From DATBRC01 sp036560485 (GTDB lineage Bacteria > Pseudomonadota > Gammaproteobacteria > Burkholderiales > Burkholderiaceae_D), in assembly GCA_036560485.1 (NCBI GenBank), contig DATBRC010000011.1, forward strand, positions 1-45,412: 45,412 nucleotides of DNA. Direction: 5' to 3'. The translations under genes were made by a program, and so were the position numbers. The notes beneath the pieces were generated by a model. The model was not told the origin of the DNA. It was given only the letters and a program-made list of their open reading frames with translations, and did no database searches. Of this stretch, positions 15,908-24,603 are shown piece by piece (position 1 is the stretch's first letter; the number at the start of each line of letters is the position of its first letter).

Positions 15908-16978
15908 ATGAAGTATCCTGCCCTGCAGCCGTTTGAACTGATTCTTCCGCAGCTTGATCAATTCGACACCATTATCGATGTCCGCAGCCCCTCTGAATTT
16001 GCGGAAGACCATATTCCTGGCGCAATCAATTGCCCCGTGCTTGACGATGAAGAGCGTGCACGTGTCGGCACTATCTATAAACAGGTCAATGCATTCGAAG
16101 CAAAGAAAATCGGCGCTGCACTTGTGGCGCGTAATATCGGGCGTCACATTGATGCACTTTTTCTCGACAAACCACGGGACTGGAAACCTTTGATCTATTG
16201 CTGGCGCGGAGGTAACAGGAGTGGTGCAATGGCACACATTCTTGCGAAAATCGGCTGGCCGGTTATTCAGCTGGACGGCGGGTATAAAGACTACCGCCGA
16301 TACGTCAATTCCGCATTGGAAGAGTTACCTGCCAAATTTACTTTCAATGTGGTGTGCGGCACAACCGGCAGCGGAAAAAGCCGCTTGCTCCAAACACTTG
16401 CTATGGAAGGTGCGCAAGTTTTGGATCTGGAGCTACTGGCTGCGCATCGCGGCTCGGTGCTAGGCAATTTACCAAGTGAAGCACAACCAACGCAAAAAAC
16501 ATTTGAGAGCCGCCTTTGGCAAGCTTTGCGTCGCTTCGATCCGACTCAAATTATATTCGTTGAGTCGGAAAGCAAAAAAGTCGGCAACTTGCGCGTGCCG
16601 GAATCATTGATGGAAAAGATGCGGTCTTCCGCCTGCTTGTCCCTGTCGCTATCCACACATAATAGAGTGCGGCTACTGATGCAGGATTACGCACACTTCA
16701 TCGCCAATCCTGATTTGCTCAATACACAGCTGGCTTGTTTGATCGGTCTGCATGGCCGCGAAAAAATCATGCGTTGGCAAACGATGTCATCATCCAATCA
16801 AATGGAAGCCTTGGTCGAGGAATTATTGATCGACCATTACGATCCCGCTTATCGCCGTTCCATCGATCGAAATTTTGCGCAAATTTCAAAAGCCAAAATA
16901 TTGGAATTACCGGAAATAACGGAACAAGCGTTCCGTGAAATGGCGCGCAGCTTGCGTACAGCTGCCATACCCGCTTAA
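15908..16978 (+). CDS. mnmH: tRNA 2-selenouridine synthase MnmH (SelU)
   Basis: MnmH replaces the sulfur of 2-thiouridine at tRNA wobble position 34 with selenium through a geranylated intermediate. The 356-residue protein has an N-terminal rhodanese domain (IDVRSPSEFAEDHIPGAINCP, and the active-site loop YCWRGGNRSGAMA with the catalytic cysteine) followed by a P-loop domain with CGTTGSGKSRLL at about residues 150-162. The length and WRGG motif are typical. It begins 3 bp after tesA. The presence of this gene suggests the cell makes selenophosphate, since the reaction needs SelD, which is not in this window. Confidence 0.94.
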   Translation: MKYPALQPFELILPQLDQFDTIIDVRSPSEFAEDHIPGAINCPVLDDEERARVGTIYKQVNAFEAKKIGAALVARNIGRHIDALFLDKPRDWKPLIYCWRGGNRSGAMAHILAKIGWPVIQLDGGYKDYRRYVNSALEELPAKFTFNVVCGTTGSGKSRLLQTLAMEGAQVLDLELLAAHRGSVLGNLPSEAQPTQKTFESRLWQALRRFDPTQIIFVESESKKVGNLRVPESLMEKMRSSACLSLSLSTHNRVRLLMQDYAHFIANPDLLNTQLACLIGLHGREKIMRWQTMSSSNQMEALVEELLIDHYDPAYRRSIDRNFAQISKAKILELPEITEQAFREMARSLRTAAIPA

Positions 16979-16999
16979 TTCCGATCGCAAATCAGAAAT

Positions 17000-17026
17000 A
17001 AAAAAGCCGCTCAACGAGCGGCTTTC
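17000..17026. terminator. Terminator between mnmH and ppiD
   Basis: AAAGCCGCTC (17003-17012) and GAGCGGCTTT (17016-17025) form a 10-bp stem with a 3-base loop. On the minus strand it continues into TTTTTATTT, so it is best as the ppiD terminator; on the plus strand the T tract is short. Confidence 0.85.
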
Positions 17027-17049
17027 CAAAAGGTTGATTCAACCTCAGA

Positions 17050-18984
17050 TTATTTGCTATCGGTTGAAGCCGTGTCTATCACTATCGGTTTCAGGATTTT
17101 AACTTTTGACTTTTGTTTTAAAGCATCAATATAGGCAACCATTTCCTGCTGCGCCAAACCGGTTTCGAATTGCTGCTGATCAGCGGCTACCTTTGCTTTA
17201 TCAGGTGTTGCTGCCTGCCCCACTTTGTTGATCCGATAAATGTCATAACCCTTCCCAGGCATCTCAACACCAACAAATGCGGGAAGTTGCGTCACATCCG
17301 CTTTCATTACATCAGTGAACGCCGCATGATCAATTTCTCCTTCTTTAGCACGAGAAACCATTTTAGTGTCTGCAAATCCTGCCGCATCATCTTTTGCCTT
17401 TAACGCTGCGAGCTTTGCTTGACCAGCTTTCTCGGCCAATTTTGCAGCCTCAAGTTGAGTGACACGCTCGCGCACGATCTGTTGCACCTCATTAAACGGA
17501 CGCTTGGTCGCAGGCTTGTACTCGATGATGCGGCCGGCAATCAAGGTATTTGGAGCCACTTCAACCGCGTCGGTATTGCGCTTGTTCTTGATCGCATCAT
17601 CAGAGAAAAGTGCATTTAAAAATTTAGCATTATTAAACGGTGCAGTTGGAGCGACAGCAGGATTAGGTTGACGTGTCAAATTGTCTGCAGTTGAAATCAT
17701 CAATTTAAGTTTCTCTGCAGCGGGCTTCAAGCTGTCAGCTTGTTCGTAAACAGTGTTGGTGAAAATTTCTGCCAATTCGGCAAATTTTTTCGCCGCTTTC
17801 TGCTTTTTGATTTCAGCTGCAATATCACCCTGCACTTCTTCCAATGATTTCACCTTGCCAGGCTTTATGCCCGTCAATTGAATGATGTGATAACCAAAGT
17901 CAGACTGCACTAAATCGCTGATCTCACCTTGCTTTAATTTATATACAGCGTCTTCAAAGGGCTTAACCATCGCGCCTTTCTCAAAGAAGCCGAGATCGCC
18001 ATCATGTTCCGCTGAGCCTGGATCTTGTGAAAATTCCTTAGCCAACTTGCCAAACTTGGAAGGATCTTTCCTTACTTGAGCCAGCAAGCCTTCTGCCTTG
18101 GCTTTCGCAGCAGCTTTATCTTTATCGGATGCGCTCTTGTTAACGGCAATCAAAATGTGGCTGGCACGCCGTTGCTCTTCAATCGAATAACGCTTTTTAT
18201 TTTGTTCGTAATACGCCTTGATCTCGTCATCGTTCACTGTAACTTGCGAAGCAACGGCGTCATTATTCAACACCACATATTCTGCTTTTGCTTGCTCAGG
18301 GATTGAAAACGCAGCATCGTTTTTATTGTAATAATCTTTGAGCATGTCATCTGTGATCTTCACTTGCGATAGATAGTCTGCAGATTTGAAAAACAGCTGC
18401 TGCACTTCACGCTCTTGATTATTAATGTCGGCCAAATGAGCTGCCACCGTTTTCGGTACAAAAGCTGTACCTTGGACTGACACATTGATAGTCTGACGCA
18501 TCATGCCTTGCGCAATACGCGACTGCAAACCAGCTACAGACATGCCTTGTTCCTGCGCAATTTCGTTATAGAACTTGATGCGATCTTCCTTGCTTAAAGA
18601 AGGATCGGCCAAACTAGGGAAACTCGCCAATACCACAGACTGAATCTGCGATTCAGATGGCATAAGTCGTTTGTGGGTCGCTTCGATTGATATGGCTTTC
18701 TGTGCGATCAAACCATCTAATGCATTTTTTTTCGCTTCAGGTGTATCGAACAATTTTGGATCGACTTGGCCACCGAACATTTTTTTGATGCGCTCAATCT
18801 GTTCGCGTTGTGCGATTTCCAATTCCTGTTGTGTAATCGGCTGATTGCCAACTTTGGCCACAACATTATCAGCATCGCCAAAACGGCTATAGCTCTGTAT
18901 ACCGACGAATGCAAATGAAGGGAAAATGATCAAGAGCAGAAGAAACTGCATCAAGCGCTGGTGGGTGCGGATAAATTCAAGCAT
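17050..18984 (-). CDS. ppiD: Membrane-anchored periplasmic folding factor PpiD
   Basis: PpiD is an inner-membrane-anchored chaperone near the Sec translocon that helps proteins emerging into the periplasm. The 644-residue protein starts MLEFIRTHQRLMQ with a single N-terminal membrane segment (LLLLIIFPSFAFVGI), then a SurA-like helical chaperone region. The parvulin domain spans about residues 260-370 (RRASHILIAV, HDGDLGFFEKG, FGYHIIQLTGI), followed by a long C-terminal helical part. The ATG at 18984 is preferred over a TTG at 18990. Its place after hupB matches the conserved lon-hupB-ppiD order, here with two tRNA genes between. A strong terminator lies beyond the stop. Confidence 0.95.
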   Translation of the reverse strand: MLEFIRTHQRLMQFLLLLIIFPSFAFVGIQSYSRFGDADNVVAKVGNQPITQQELEIAQREQIERIKKMFGGQVDPKLFDTPEAKKNALDGLIAQKAISIEATHKRLMPSESQIQSVVLASFPSLADPSLSKEDRIKFYNEIAQEQGMSVAGLQSRIAQGMMRQTINVSVQGTAFVPKTVAAHLADINNQEREVQQLFFKSADYLSQVKITDDMLKDYYNKNDAAFSIPEQAKAEYVVLNNDAVASQVTVNDDEIKAYYEQNKKRYSIEEQRRASHILIAVNKSASDKDKAAAKAKAEGLLAQVRKDPSKFGKLAKEFSQDPGSAEHDGDLGFFEKGAMVKPFEDAVYKLKQGEISDLVQSDFGYHIIQLTGIKPGKVKSLEEVQGDIAAEIKKQKAAKKFAELAEIFTNTVYEQADSLKPAAEKLKLMISTADNLTRQPNPAVAPTAPFNNAKFLNALFSDDAIKNKRNTDAVEVAPNTLIAGRIIEYKPATKRPFNEVQQIVRERVTQLEAAKLAEKAGQAKLAALKAKDDAAGFADTKMVSRAKEGEIDHAAFTDVMKADVTQLPAFVGVEMPGKGYDIYRINKVGQAATPDKAKVAADQQQFETGLAQQEMVAYIDALKQKSKVKILKPIVIDTASTDSK

Positions 18985-19032
18985 GGTCAACCAATCTATG
19001 ACAAATTACGACGATCATTATATTTTATCGCA

Positions 19033-19063
19033 AATAAAAAAAGGCGAACTCTCGTTCGCCTTT
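19033..19063 (-). terminator. Terminator of the tRNA-Val/tRNA-Asp transcript
   Basis: On the minus strand GGCGAAC and GTTCGCC pair around a 4-base loop and are followed by a run of seven T. It lies just after the 3' end of tRNA-Asp. Confidence 0.9.
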
Positions 19064-19071
19064 CAGAATGT

Positions 19072-19148
19072 TGGCGGAGTGGACGGGACTCGAACCCGCG
19101 ACCCCCGACGTGACAGGCCGGTATTCTAACCAACTGAACTACCACTCC
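19072..19148 (-). tRNA. tRNA-Asp (anticodon GTC)
   Basis: The reverse complement folds as a standard tRNA with acceptor arms GGAGTGG/CCACTCC, D arm TAGTTCAGTTGGTTAGAA, anticodon loop CTGTCAC (GTC) and T arm GCGGGTTCGAGTCCCGT. The CCA end is encoded. It is 40 bases after tRNA-Val in the same orientation. Confidence 0.97.
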
Positions 19149-19188
19149 CGAACTACTTAACTGCTTTTGCATTTTATGTTTGGCTGTT

Positions 19189-19264
19189 TGGTGGGTGCTG
19201 AGAGGCTCGAACTCCCGACCTACGCCTTGTAAGGGCGCCGCTCTACCAACTGAGCTAAGCACCC
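19189..19264 (-). tRNA. tRNA-Val (anticodon TAC)
   Basis: The reverse complement has acceptor arms GGGTGCT/AGCACCC, D arm TAGCTCAGTTGGTAGAG, anticodon loop CTTACAA (TAC), T arm CGGGAGTTCGAGCCTCT and an encoded CCA. It is the first of two tRNA genes between hupB and ppiD. Confidence 0.97.
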
Positions 19265-19327
19265 TTGTTACTACTTTACTTAGCCAGTCAAACATTTGGC
19301 GTTTGTCACCACGCCGCAAAGAGCGCT

Positions 19328-19356
19328 ATTCTACAACAACTTTAAACAAGATGCAC
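19328..19356 (-). promoter_or_regulatory. Possible promoter of the tRNA-Val/Asp pair
   Basis: On the minus strand a TAGAAT hexamer (19333-19328) is followed by a GC-rich AGCGC discriminator, as in stable-RNA promoters; 17 bp upstream is GTGCAT, a poor -35. It overlaps the last bases of hupB. Confidence 0.35.
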
Positions 19357-19628
19357 TAGTTAACAGCATCTTTCAAAGCCTTGCCTGGTTTAAATTTCGG
19401 CACCTTTGCTGCCTTGATTTTAATTGCGTCACCAGTACGTGGATTGCGGCCTGTACGTGCAGCACGTTTACCTACTGAAAATGTACCGAAACCAACAAGG
19501 GTAACCGTACCATTTTTTTTCAATGTTGTTTTGACTGCGCTGATCACAGCATCAAGTGCGCGTGTTGATGAAGCTTTGGAAATGTCTGCTGCCGTTGCAA
19601 TATGATCGATTAATTCTGTCTTATTCAC
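19356..19628 (-). CDS. hupB: DNA-binding protein HU-beta
   Basis: HU is a small nucleoid protein that binds and bends DNA without strict sequence preference. The 90 residues begin MNKTELIDHIA from a GTG codon preceded by an AGGGGG-rich site, and contain the diagnostic VGFGTFSVGKRAARTGRNPRTG arm region and a lysine-rich C-terminus typical of HU rather than IHF. It lies downstream of lon, separated from it by the lon terminator, and has a near-consensus promoter of its own at 19725-19753. Confidence 0.96.
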   Translation of the reverse strand: MNKTELIDHIATAADISKASSTRALDAVISAVKTTLKKNGTVTLVGFGTFSVGKRAARTGRNPRTGDAIKIKAAKVPKFKPGKALKDAVN

Positions 19629-19724
19629 TTACGCCCCCTCACAAAGGTTGAAATCCACGATGGTGTTGCCACATGATTGTTGTTTAACGTCCATCGCTTT
19701 ATGCAGAAAAAACTGCAGGACGCT

Positions 19725-19753
19725 ATTAAACAAGCCGCACGATCGACTGTCAA
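19725..19753 (-). promoter_or_regulatory. Putative sigma-70 promoter of hupB
   Basis: On the minus strand a perfect TTGACA (19753-19748) and TTTAAT (19730-19725, five of six matches) are spaced by 17 bp. The predicted leader to the hupB GTG is about 90 nt. Confidence 0.68.
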
Positions 19754-19811
19754 GCTGTTTGCTGCCATATGAAATTTGATAGAGCGTTTTTACTCTCTGA
19801 GCTCCGTTCCA

Positions 19812-19841
19812 TAAAATAAAAAACGCTCCGAAGAGCGTTCT
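19812..19841 (-). terminator. Rho-independent terminator of lon
   Basis: On the minus strand AACGCTC and GAGCGTT pair around a TTCG tetraloop and run into TTTTTATTTTAT. It lies 28 bases beyond the lon stop. Confidence 0.9.
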
Positions 19842-19868
19842 TTATTTACATCATACTTAATTTGCAGA

Positions 19869-22274
19869 TCAGTGCTTTACTACAGTAGGATCAGATTTCT
19901 CACCAGTTTGAGCAACGGCCGCGACTGCTTCTTCTTCAGTAAGCGGAACAGGCTGTCTTTCAAGCGCAACTTCAAGAACCTTATCGATCCAACGCACCGG
20001 AATAATTTCAAGCTTATTCTTCACGTTGTCAGGAATGTCGGTCAAGTCCTTTACGTTTTGCTCGGGAATCAACACAGTCTTGATGCCACCACGATGTGCT
20101 GCAAGCAGTTTCTCTTTCAGTCCACCGATCGGCAACACTTCTCCACGCAATGTGATTTCACCCGTCATCGCAACATCTGCACGCACAGGAATTCCTGTGA
20201 ATACCGATACCAATGCAGTCGCCATTGCAATACCTGCTGATGGTCCATCTTTTGGTGTAGCACCTTCAGGCACGTGAATGTGTATATCGGATTTCTCGAA
20301 TACTTCACTCTTGATACCTAGTGATTTCGCACGACTGCGAACAACAGTGCGTGCTGCCTCAATCGACTCTTTCATCACATCACCCAAAGTGCCGGTGCGT
20401 ATGACGCCACCTTTACCAGGCATGTTCATCGCTTCAATCGTCAGCAAATCACCACCGACTTCAGTCCATGCAAGTCCGACGACCTGGCCAACCTGATTTT
20501 CTTTTTCAGCCATGCCGTAGTCGAAACGACGAACACCGAGGAATTTATCGATATTCTTTGACGTGACGACGATTTTTTTATCCTGCTTTTTAAGCAGAAG
20601 CATTTTTACGACCTTGCGGCAAATCTTCGATATTTCTCTTTCAAGGGAACGTACACCGGCCTCGCGGGTGTAATAACGAATGATGTCGCGGATGGCCGAT
20701 TCAGAAACGCTGATCTCTTCTTCTTTCAGGCCATTGTTCTTAACCTGCTTCGGCAGCAAATAACGCTGCGCGATACTGGTTTTTTCATCCTCGGTATATC
20801 CAGACAAACGAATCACTTCCATCCGATCCAGCAATGCCGGCGGAATATTAAATGAATTCGAAGTCGCAACAAACATCACATCCGACAAATCGAAATCGAC
20901 TTCGATGTAGTGGTCTGAGAATGTATGATTCTGCTCCGGATCCAATACCTCAAGCAACGCAGAAGAAGGATCGCCACGGAAATCCATGCCTAACTTGTCG
21001 ATCTCGTCGAGCAAGAACAATGGATTACGCACACCGGTTTTAGCCAGGCTTTGCAAAATCTTGCCGGGCATAGAACCAATATAAGTACGACGATGTCCGC
21101 GAATTTCTGCTTCGTCACGCACGCCACCCAACGCCATGCGAACAAACTTGCGGTTCGTAGCACGAGCAATCGATTGGCCGAGCGACGTCTTGCCAACCCC
21201 TGGAGGACCAACGAAACAAAGAATCGGCGCTTTCAGTTTATCGACGCGTTGCTGCACAGCTAGATATTCCAGAATGCGCTCTTTGACCTTTTCGAGACCG
21301 TAGTGATCATCTTCGAGCACTTTCTCGGCGTTGCTCAAGTCGTTATTAACCTTCGACTTTTTCTTCCAAGGCAAACCAAGCAAGGTATCGATATAGTTGC
21401 GTACAACCGTCGCTTCAGCTGACATCGGTGACATCAGCTTGAGTTTTTTCAACTCGTTTTGTGCCTTCTCACGCGCTTCTTTCGGCATCTTGGCAGCGAT
21501 GATTTTTTTCTCGAGGTCTTCGAGATCGGCACCTTCTTCACCTTCGCCGAGTTCTTTCTGTATCGCCTTCACTTGTTCGTTCAGGTAATACTCGCGTTGC
21601 GACTTTTCCATTTGGCGCTTAACGCGGCCACGGATACGCTTCTCGACTTGGAGAATGTCCAGTTCGCCTTCAAGTTGCCCAAGCAAATGCTCGTGGCGCT
21701 TGGCGACATTGAAAATCTCAAGAATGACTTGCTTCTGTTCAAGCTTCAACGGCAAATGTGCCGCAATGGTGTCAGCCAAACGGCCAGCGTCATCAATGCC
21801 GGCTAGCGAAGTCAAAATCTCAGGTGGAATTTTTTTGTTCAGTTTTACATATTGATCAAATTGCTGAACAATCGCACGACGCATCGCTTCCACCTCGGAC
21901 TCGTCGCCCGCTTCCGATTCGACTGGCGTCAAGTCGGCAACGAAATGCGAATCGAGTTCACTGATGTGATGAATGCGTGCGCGCTGTGCGCCTTCGACTA
22001 GTACTTTGACAGTACCGTCCGGCAGTTTCAGCATTTGGAGAATATTGGCAATACAGCCGATTTCATAAATGTCATCGGCAGACGGCTCGTCTTTGGCTGC
22101 AGCTTTTTGGGCAGCAAGCATGATGCTCTTGCCCTGCTCCATCGCGGCTTCCAATGCCTTGATTGACTTTGGACGACCGACGAAAAGCGGTATCACCATA
22201 TGCGGGAAGACGACAACATCTCGCAAAGGCAACAACGGCAGTTGGGTGTGTTCGGTAATATTAGATGTAGTCAT
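19869..22274 (-). CDS. lon: ATP-dependent protease Lon
   Basis: Lon is the soluble hexameric AAA+ protease that degrades misfolded and specific regulatory proteins. The 801-residue protein has the N-terminal LON substrate domain (LPLLPLRDVVVFPHMVIPLFVGR), the coiled-coil region, the AAA+ module with Walker A (GPPGVGKTSLGQSIA) and Walker B (LFLLDEIDKLG), and the C-terminal protease domain with the catalytic serine in KDGPSAGIAMATAL and lysine in GLKEKLLAAHRGG. The frame extends to 22346, but MTTSNITEHTQLPLLP at 22274 is the usual start, with AAGG upstream. It follows clpX after that gene's terminator. No convincing heat-shock promoter was found by eye. Confidence 0.97.
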   Translation of the reverse strand: MTTSNITEHTQLPLLPLRDVVVFPHMVIPLFVGRPKSIKALEAAMEQGKSIMLAAQKAAAKDEPSADDIYEIGCIANILQMLKLPDGTVKVLVEGAQRARIHHISELDSHFVADLTPVESEAGDESEVEAMRRAIVQQFDQYVKLNKKIPPEILTSLAGIDDAGRLADTIAAHLPLKLEQKQVILEIFNVAKRHEHLLGQLEGELDILQVEKRIRGRVKRQMEKSQREYYLNEQVKAIQKELGEGEEGADLEDLEKKIIAAKMPKEAREKAQNELKKLKLMSPMSAEATVVRNYIDTLLGLPWKKKSKVNNDLSNAEKVLEDDHYGLEKVKERILEYLAVQQRVDKLKAPILCFVGPPGVGKTSLGQSIARATNRKFVRMALGGVRDEAEIRGHRRTYIGSMPGKILQSLAKTGVRNPLFLLDEIDKLGMDFRGDPSSALLEVLDPEQNHTFSDHYIEVDFDLSDVMFVATSNSFNIPPALLDRMEVIRLSGYTEDEKTSIAQRYLLPKQVKNNGLKEEEISVSESAIRDIIRYYTREAGVRSLEREISKICRKVVKMLLLKKQDKKIVVTSKNIDKFLGVRRFDYGMAEKENQVGQVVGLAWTEVGGDLLTIEAMNMPGKGGVIRTGTLGDVMKESIEAARTVVRSRAKSLGIKSEVFEKSDIHIHVPEGATPKDGPSAGIAMATALVSVFTGIPVRADVAMTGEITLRGEVLPIGGLKEKLLAAHRGGIKTVLIPEQNVKDLTDIPDNVKNKLEIIPVRWIDKVLEVALERQPVPLTEEEAVAAVAQTGEKSDPTVVKH

Positions 22275-22371
22275 GGCGAGCCTTATCAAAAAACCTGTTA
22301 ATGATGTTGGCGCGAGAGGCAAAAACACAAGCCCAAGTATCAACAAAAATCATTTTCCATGGCAAAAAATC

Positions 22372-22410
22372 AAAAAAAATAGCCACACACGAAGTTACCC
22401 CCGGGTGGCT
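22372..22410 (-). terminator. Terminator of clpX
   Basis: On the minus strand AGCCAC (22410-22405) pairs with GTGGCT (22386-22381), followed by A and eight T. The loop is long (18 nt) but the T run is strong. It separates clpX from lon. Confidence 0.62.
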
Positions 22411-22512
22411 TTACGATTGAAGCCAAAGTGATTCTTGTTTGAATAAATTGTACTGCGTTTGTTTTGAAAAACGGAACTGAAATTTTGCTTTTACCGCGTT
22501 TTTGCAACTGAT

Positions 22513-23784
22513 TTATTGCTTTCCACCCGACACTTTTGGTTGTTCGTGGTAAATAAGCAAAGGTTTAGCACCATTCGTTATGGTATTTTCATCGATCACA
22601 ACTTTGGCGACATTCTGTTCATTAGGCAATTCGTACATAACATCCAGCAAAGCATGTTCCAAAATCGAACGCAAGCCTCGCGCACCTGTTTTGCGAGCCA
22701 GCGCCTTACGCGCAATCGCGTGCAATGCAGCGGGCCTCACCTCCAACTCCGCACCTTCCATTTGCAATAATTTTGAATATTGCTTAATCAGTGCATTCTT
22801 GGGTTCAAGCAAGATTTGGATCAGTGCCTCTTCATTGAGTTCCCTCAATGTTGCGACTACCGGCAAACGCCCCACCAGTTCCGGAATTAAACCAAATTTA
22901 ATCAAATCTTCAGGTTCGGCATCCATCAATACTTCACTGGCGTTTCTTTCCTTTTGCGTTTTAACGATGGCAGAAAAACCTATGCCACTTTTCTCGGAAC
23001 GATTCGATATGATTTTTGCGAGGCCATCAAATGCACCGCCGCAAATGAACATGATATTGGTTGTATCGATCTGCACGAAATCCTGATTGGGATGCTTGCG
23101 TCCACCTTGTGGTGGCACGGAAGCCATCGTGCCCTCAATCAACTTCAGCAAGGCTTGCTGTACACCTTCACCAGATACATCGCGTGTGATGGAAGGATTG
23201 TCGGACTTACGTGAAATCTTGTCGATTTCATCAATATATACAATTCCTTTTTGGGCCTTCTCAACTTCATAATTGCAATTTTGCAGCAATTTTTGAATGA
23301 TATTTTCGACATCTTCGCCAACATAACCGGCTTCTGTCAGCGTAGTTGCATCGGCAATCACAAACGGCACATTCAACATGCGTGCCAAAGTTTGAGCAAG
23401 CAAGGTTTTACCTGAGCCGGTAGGTCCGACGAGCAAAATATTACTCTTTGCAAGTTCGACATCGTCTTTTTTGCCGAGGTGCTTAAGCCGCTTGTAGTGA
23501 TTGTATACAGCCACAGAAAGGATGCGTTTGGCCGTATCTTGACCAATGACGTACTGATCCAATAAGTCGCAAATTTCTTGCGGTGTTGGTAAATCGGATT
23601 TTGCTCCGGCTACCGAATCAATTGTAGATGCCTCATCGCGGATGATGTCATTGCACAGGTCAATGCATTCGTCGCAGATAAACACGGACGGGCCAGCGAT
23701 GAGTTTTTTCACCTCATGTTGGCTTTTGCCACAAAATGAGCAGTAAAGCAGTTTTTCGCCGCTGGAGGATTTTTTATCGGACAT
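22513..23784 (-). CDS. clpX: ATP-dependent unfoldase ClpX
   Basis: ClpX is the hexameric AAA+ unfoldase that recognises tagged substrates and feeds them to ClpP. The 423 residues start MSDKKSSSGEKLL and show the N-terminal zinc-binding domain (CSFCGK and CDECIDLC), Walker A GPTGSGKTLLAQTLAR, pore loop GYVGEDVE, Walker B IVYIDEIDKI, the RKH loop in GGRKHPNQ, and the IGF motif that docks ClpP in KSGIGFSA. The frame is open to 23910 but family alignment favours 23784. A 161-bp gap separates it from clpP and contains a TTGACA but no good -10, so it may be both cotranscribed and separately initiated. Confidence 0.97.
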   Translation of the reverse strand: MSDKKSSSGEKLLYCSFCGKSQHEVKKLIAGPSVFICDECIDLCNDIIRDEASTIDSVAGAKSDLPTPQEICDLLDQYVIGQDTAKRILSVAVYNHYKRLKHLGKKDDVELAKSNILLVGPTGSGKTLLAQTLARMLNVPFVIADATTLTEAGYVGEDVENIIQKLLQNCNYEVEKAQKGIVYIDEIDKISRKSDNPSITRDVSGEGVQQALLKLIEGTMASVPPQGGRKHPNQDFVQIDTTNIMFICGGAFDGLAKIISNRSEKSGIGFSAIVKTQKERNASEVLMDAEPEDLIKFGLIPELVGRLPVVATLRELNEEALIQILLEPKNALIKQYSKLLQMEGAELEVRPAALHAIARKALARKTGARGLRSILEHALLDVMYELPNEQNVAKVVIDENTITNGAKPLLIYHEQPKVSGGKQ

Positions 23785-23945
23785 AGAGCAAATTGGATAG
23801 GTGTAGTGGCTTGATCTTACCCGTGAATTGAGAATCCTGCACGAGGGAGAACAAGAAAATGTCAAACAATAGCGATTTCGTCGCCATAAAGCAAAACGCC
23901 CGAACGACAAATCGCCCGGGCATTTTATGAAATGACAACGTCAGA

Positions 23946-24572
23946 TCAGGCGCGAGTTGTTAACACCTTGTCAATCATGCCATATTGTTCAGCTTCTGCT
24001 GCTGACATGAAGTTGTCGCGCTCCGTATCCTTGCTAATTTGCTCAACAGTTTTACCAGTCTTCTCAGCCAAAATCCCATTGAGCCGTTCACGCAAATATA
24101 GAATTTCCTTTGCATGGATCTCAATGTCGGTTGCCTGGCCTTGCGCACCACCGGATGGTTGGTGAATCATGATGCGTGAATTCGGCAACGAGAAACGCTT
24201 GCCTTTAGCACCCGCAGCTAACAGAAATGCACCCATCGAAGCGGCCAATCCCGTGCAAAGTGTGGAGACGTTCGGCTTGATGAATTGCATCGTATCGTAA
24301 ATCGCCATGCCGGCAGAAACCGAACCGCCAGGCGAATTAATGTAAAGTGAAATATCCTTGTCAGGATTTTCACTTTCCAAAAACAGCAACTGGGCGACGA
24401 TCAAGTTGGCATTATGATCATTTACCGGACCCACCAGAAAAACTACCCGTTCTTTCAACAAGCGCGAATAAATATCATACGAGCGCTCACCGCGGCCGCT
24501 TTGCTCGATCACCATCGGGATCATGCCGAGCATTTCTGTTTCAAGTGCAGAATTTCGTATCGTGCTGGTCAT
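23946..24572 (-). CDS. clpP: ClpP serine protease subunit
   Basis: ClpP forms the tetradecameric proteolytic chamber used with ClpX. The 208-residue protein has a short propeptide region (MTSTIRNSALETEMLG), INSPGGSVSAGMAIYDTM, the catalytic serine in GLAASMGAFLL, the histidine in RIMIHQPSGG, and the aspartate in ERDNFMSAAEA. AAGGAAA lies 5 bases before the ATG. It begins 31 bp after tig, so tig and clpP are almost surely cotranscribed; clpX follows after a longer spacer with a weak GCCCG/CGGGC hairpin at 23898-23921 that could attenuate read-through. Confidence 0.97.
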   Translation of the reverse strand: MTSTIRNSALETEMLGMIPMVIEQSGRGERSYDIYSRLLKERVVFLVGPVNDHNANLIVAQLLFLESENPDKDISLYINSPGGSVSAGMAIYDTMQFIKPNVSTLCTGLAASMGAFLLAAGAKGKRFSLPNSRIMIHQPSGGAQGQATDIEIHAKEILYLRERLNGILAEKTGKTVEQISKDTERDNFMSAAEAEQYGMIDKVLTTRA

Positions 24573-24603
24573 TTACTTTCCTTATGGAGCGCGCACAGCC
24601 TTA

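Noticed and set aside
22058..22085. TTTCATAAAT followed by ATCGGCA inside lon, resembling the repeat end
   Set aside because: It lies in well-conserved lon coding sequence and the match is short and gapped; chance is enough.
23920..23935. ATTTTATGAAATGA resembling the right end of the dadA-upstream element
   Set aside because: Only about 12 bases match and the flanks do not, so it is likely chance in an AT-rich spacer.
23785..23945. TTGACA in the clpP-clpX gap as a promoter or heat-shock promoter for clpX
   Set aside because: No matching -10 or CCCCAT-type element at proper spacing was found, so it is mentioned only as a possibility.
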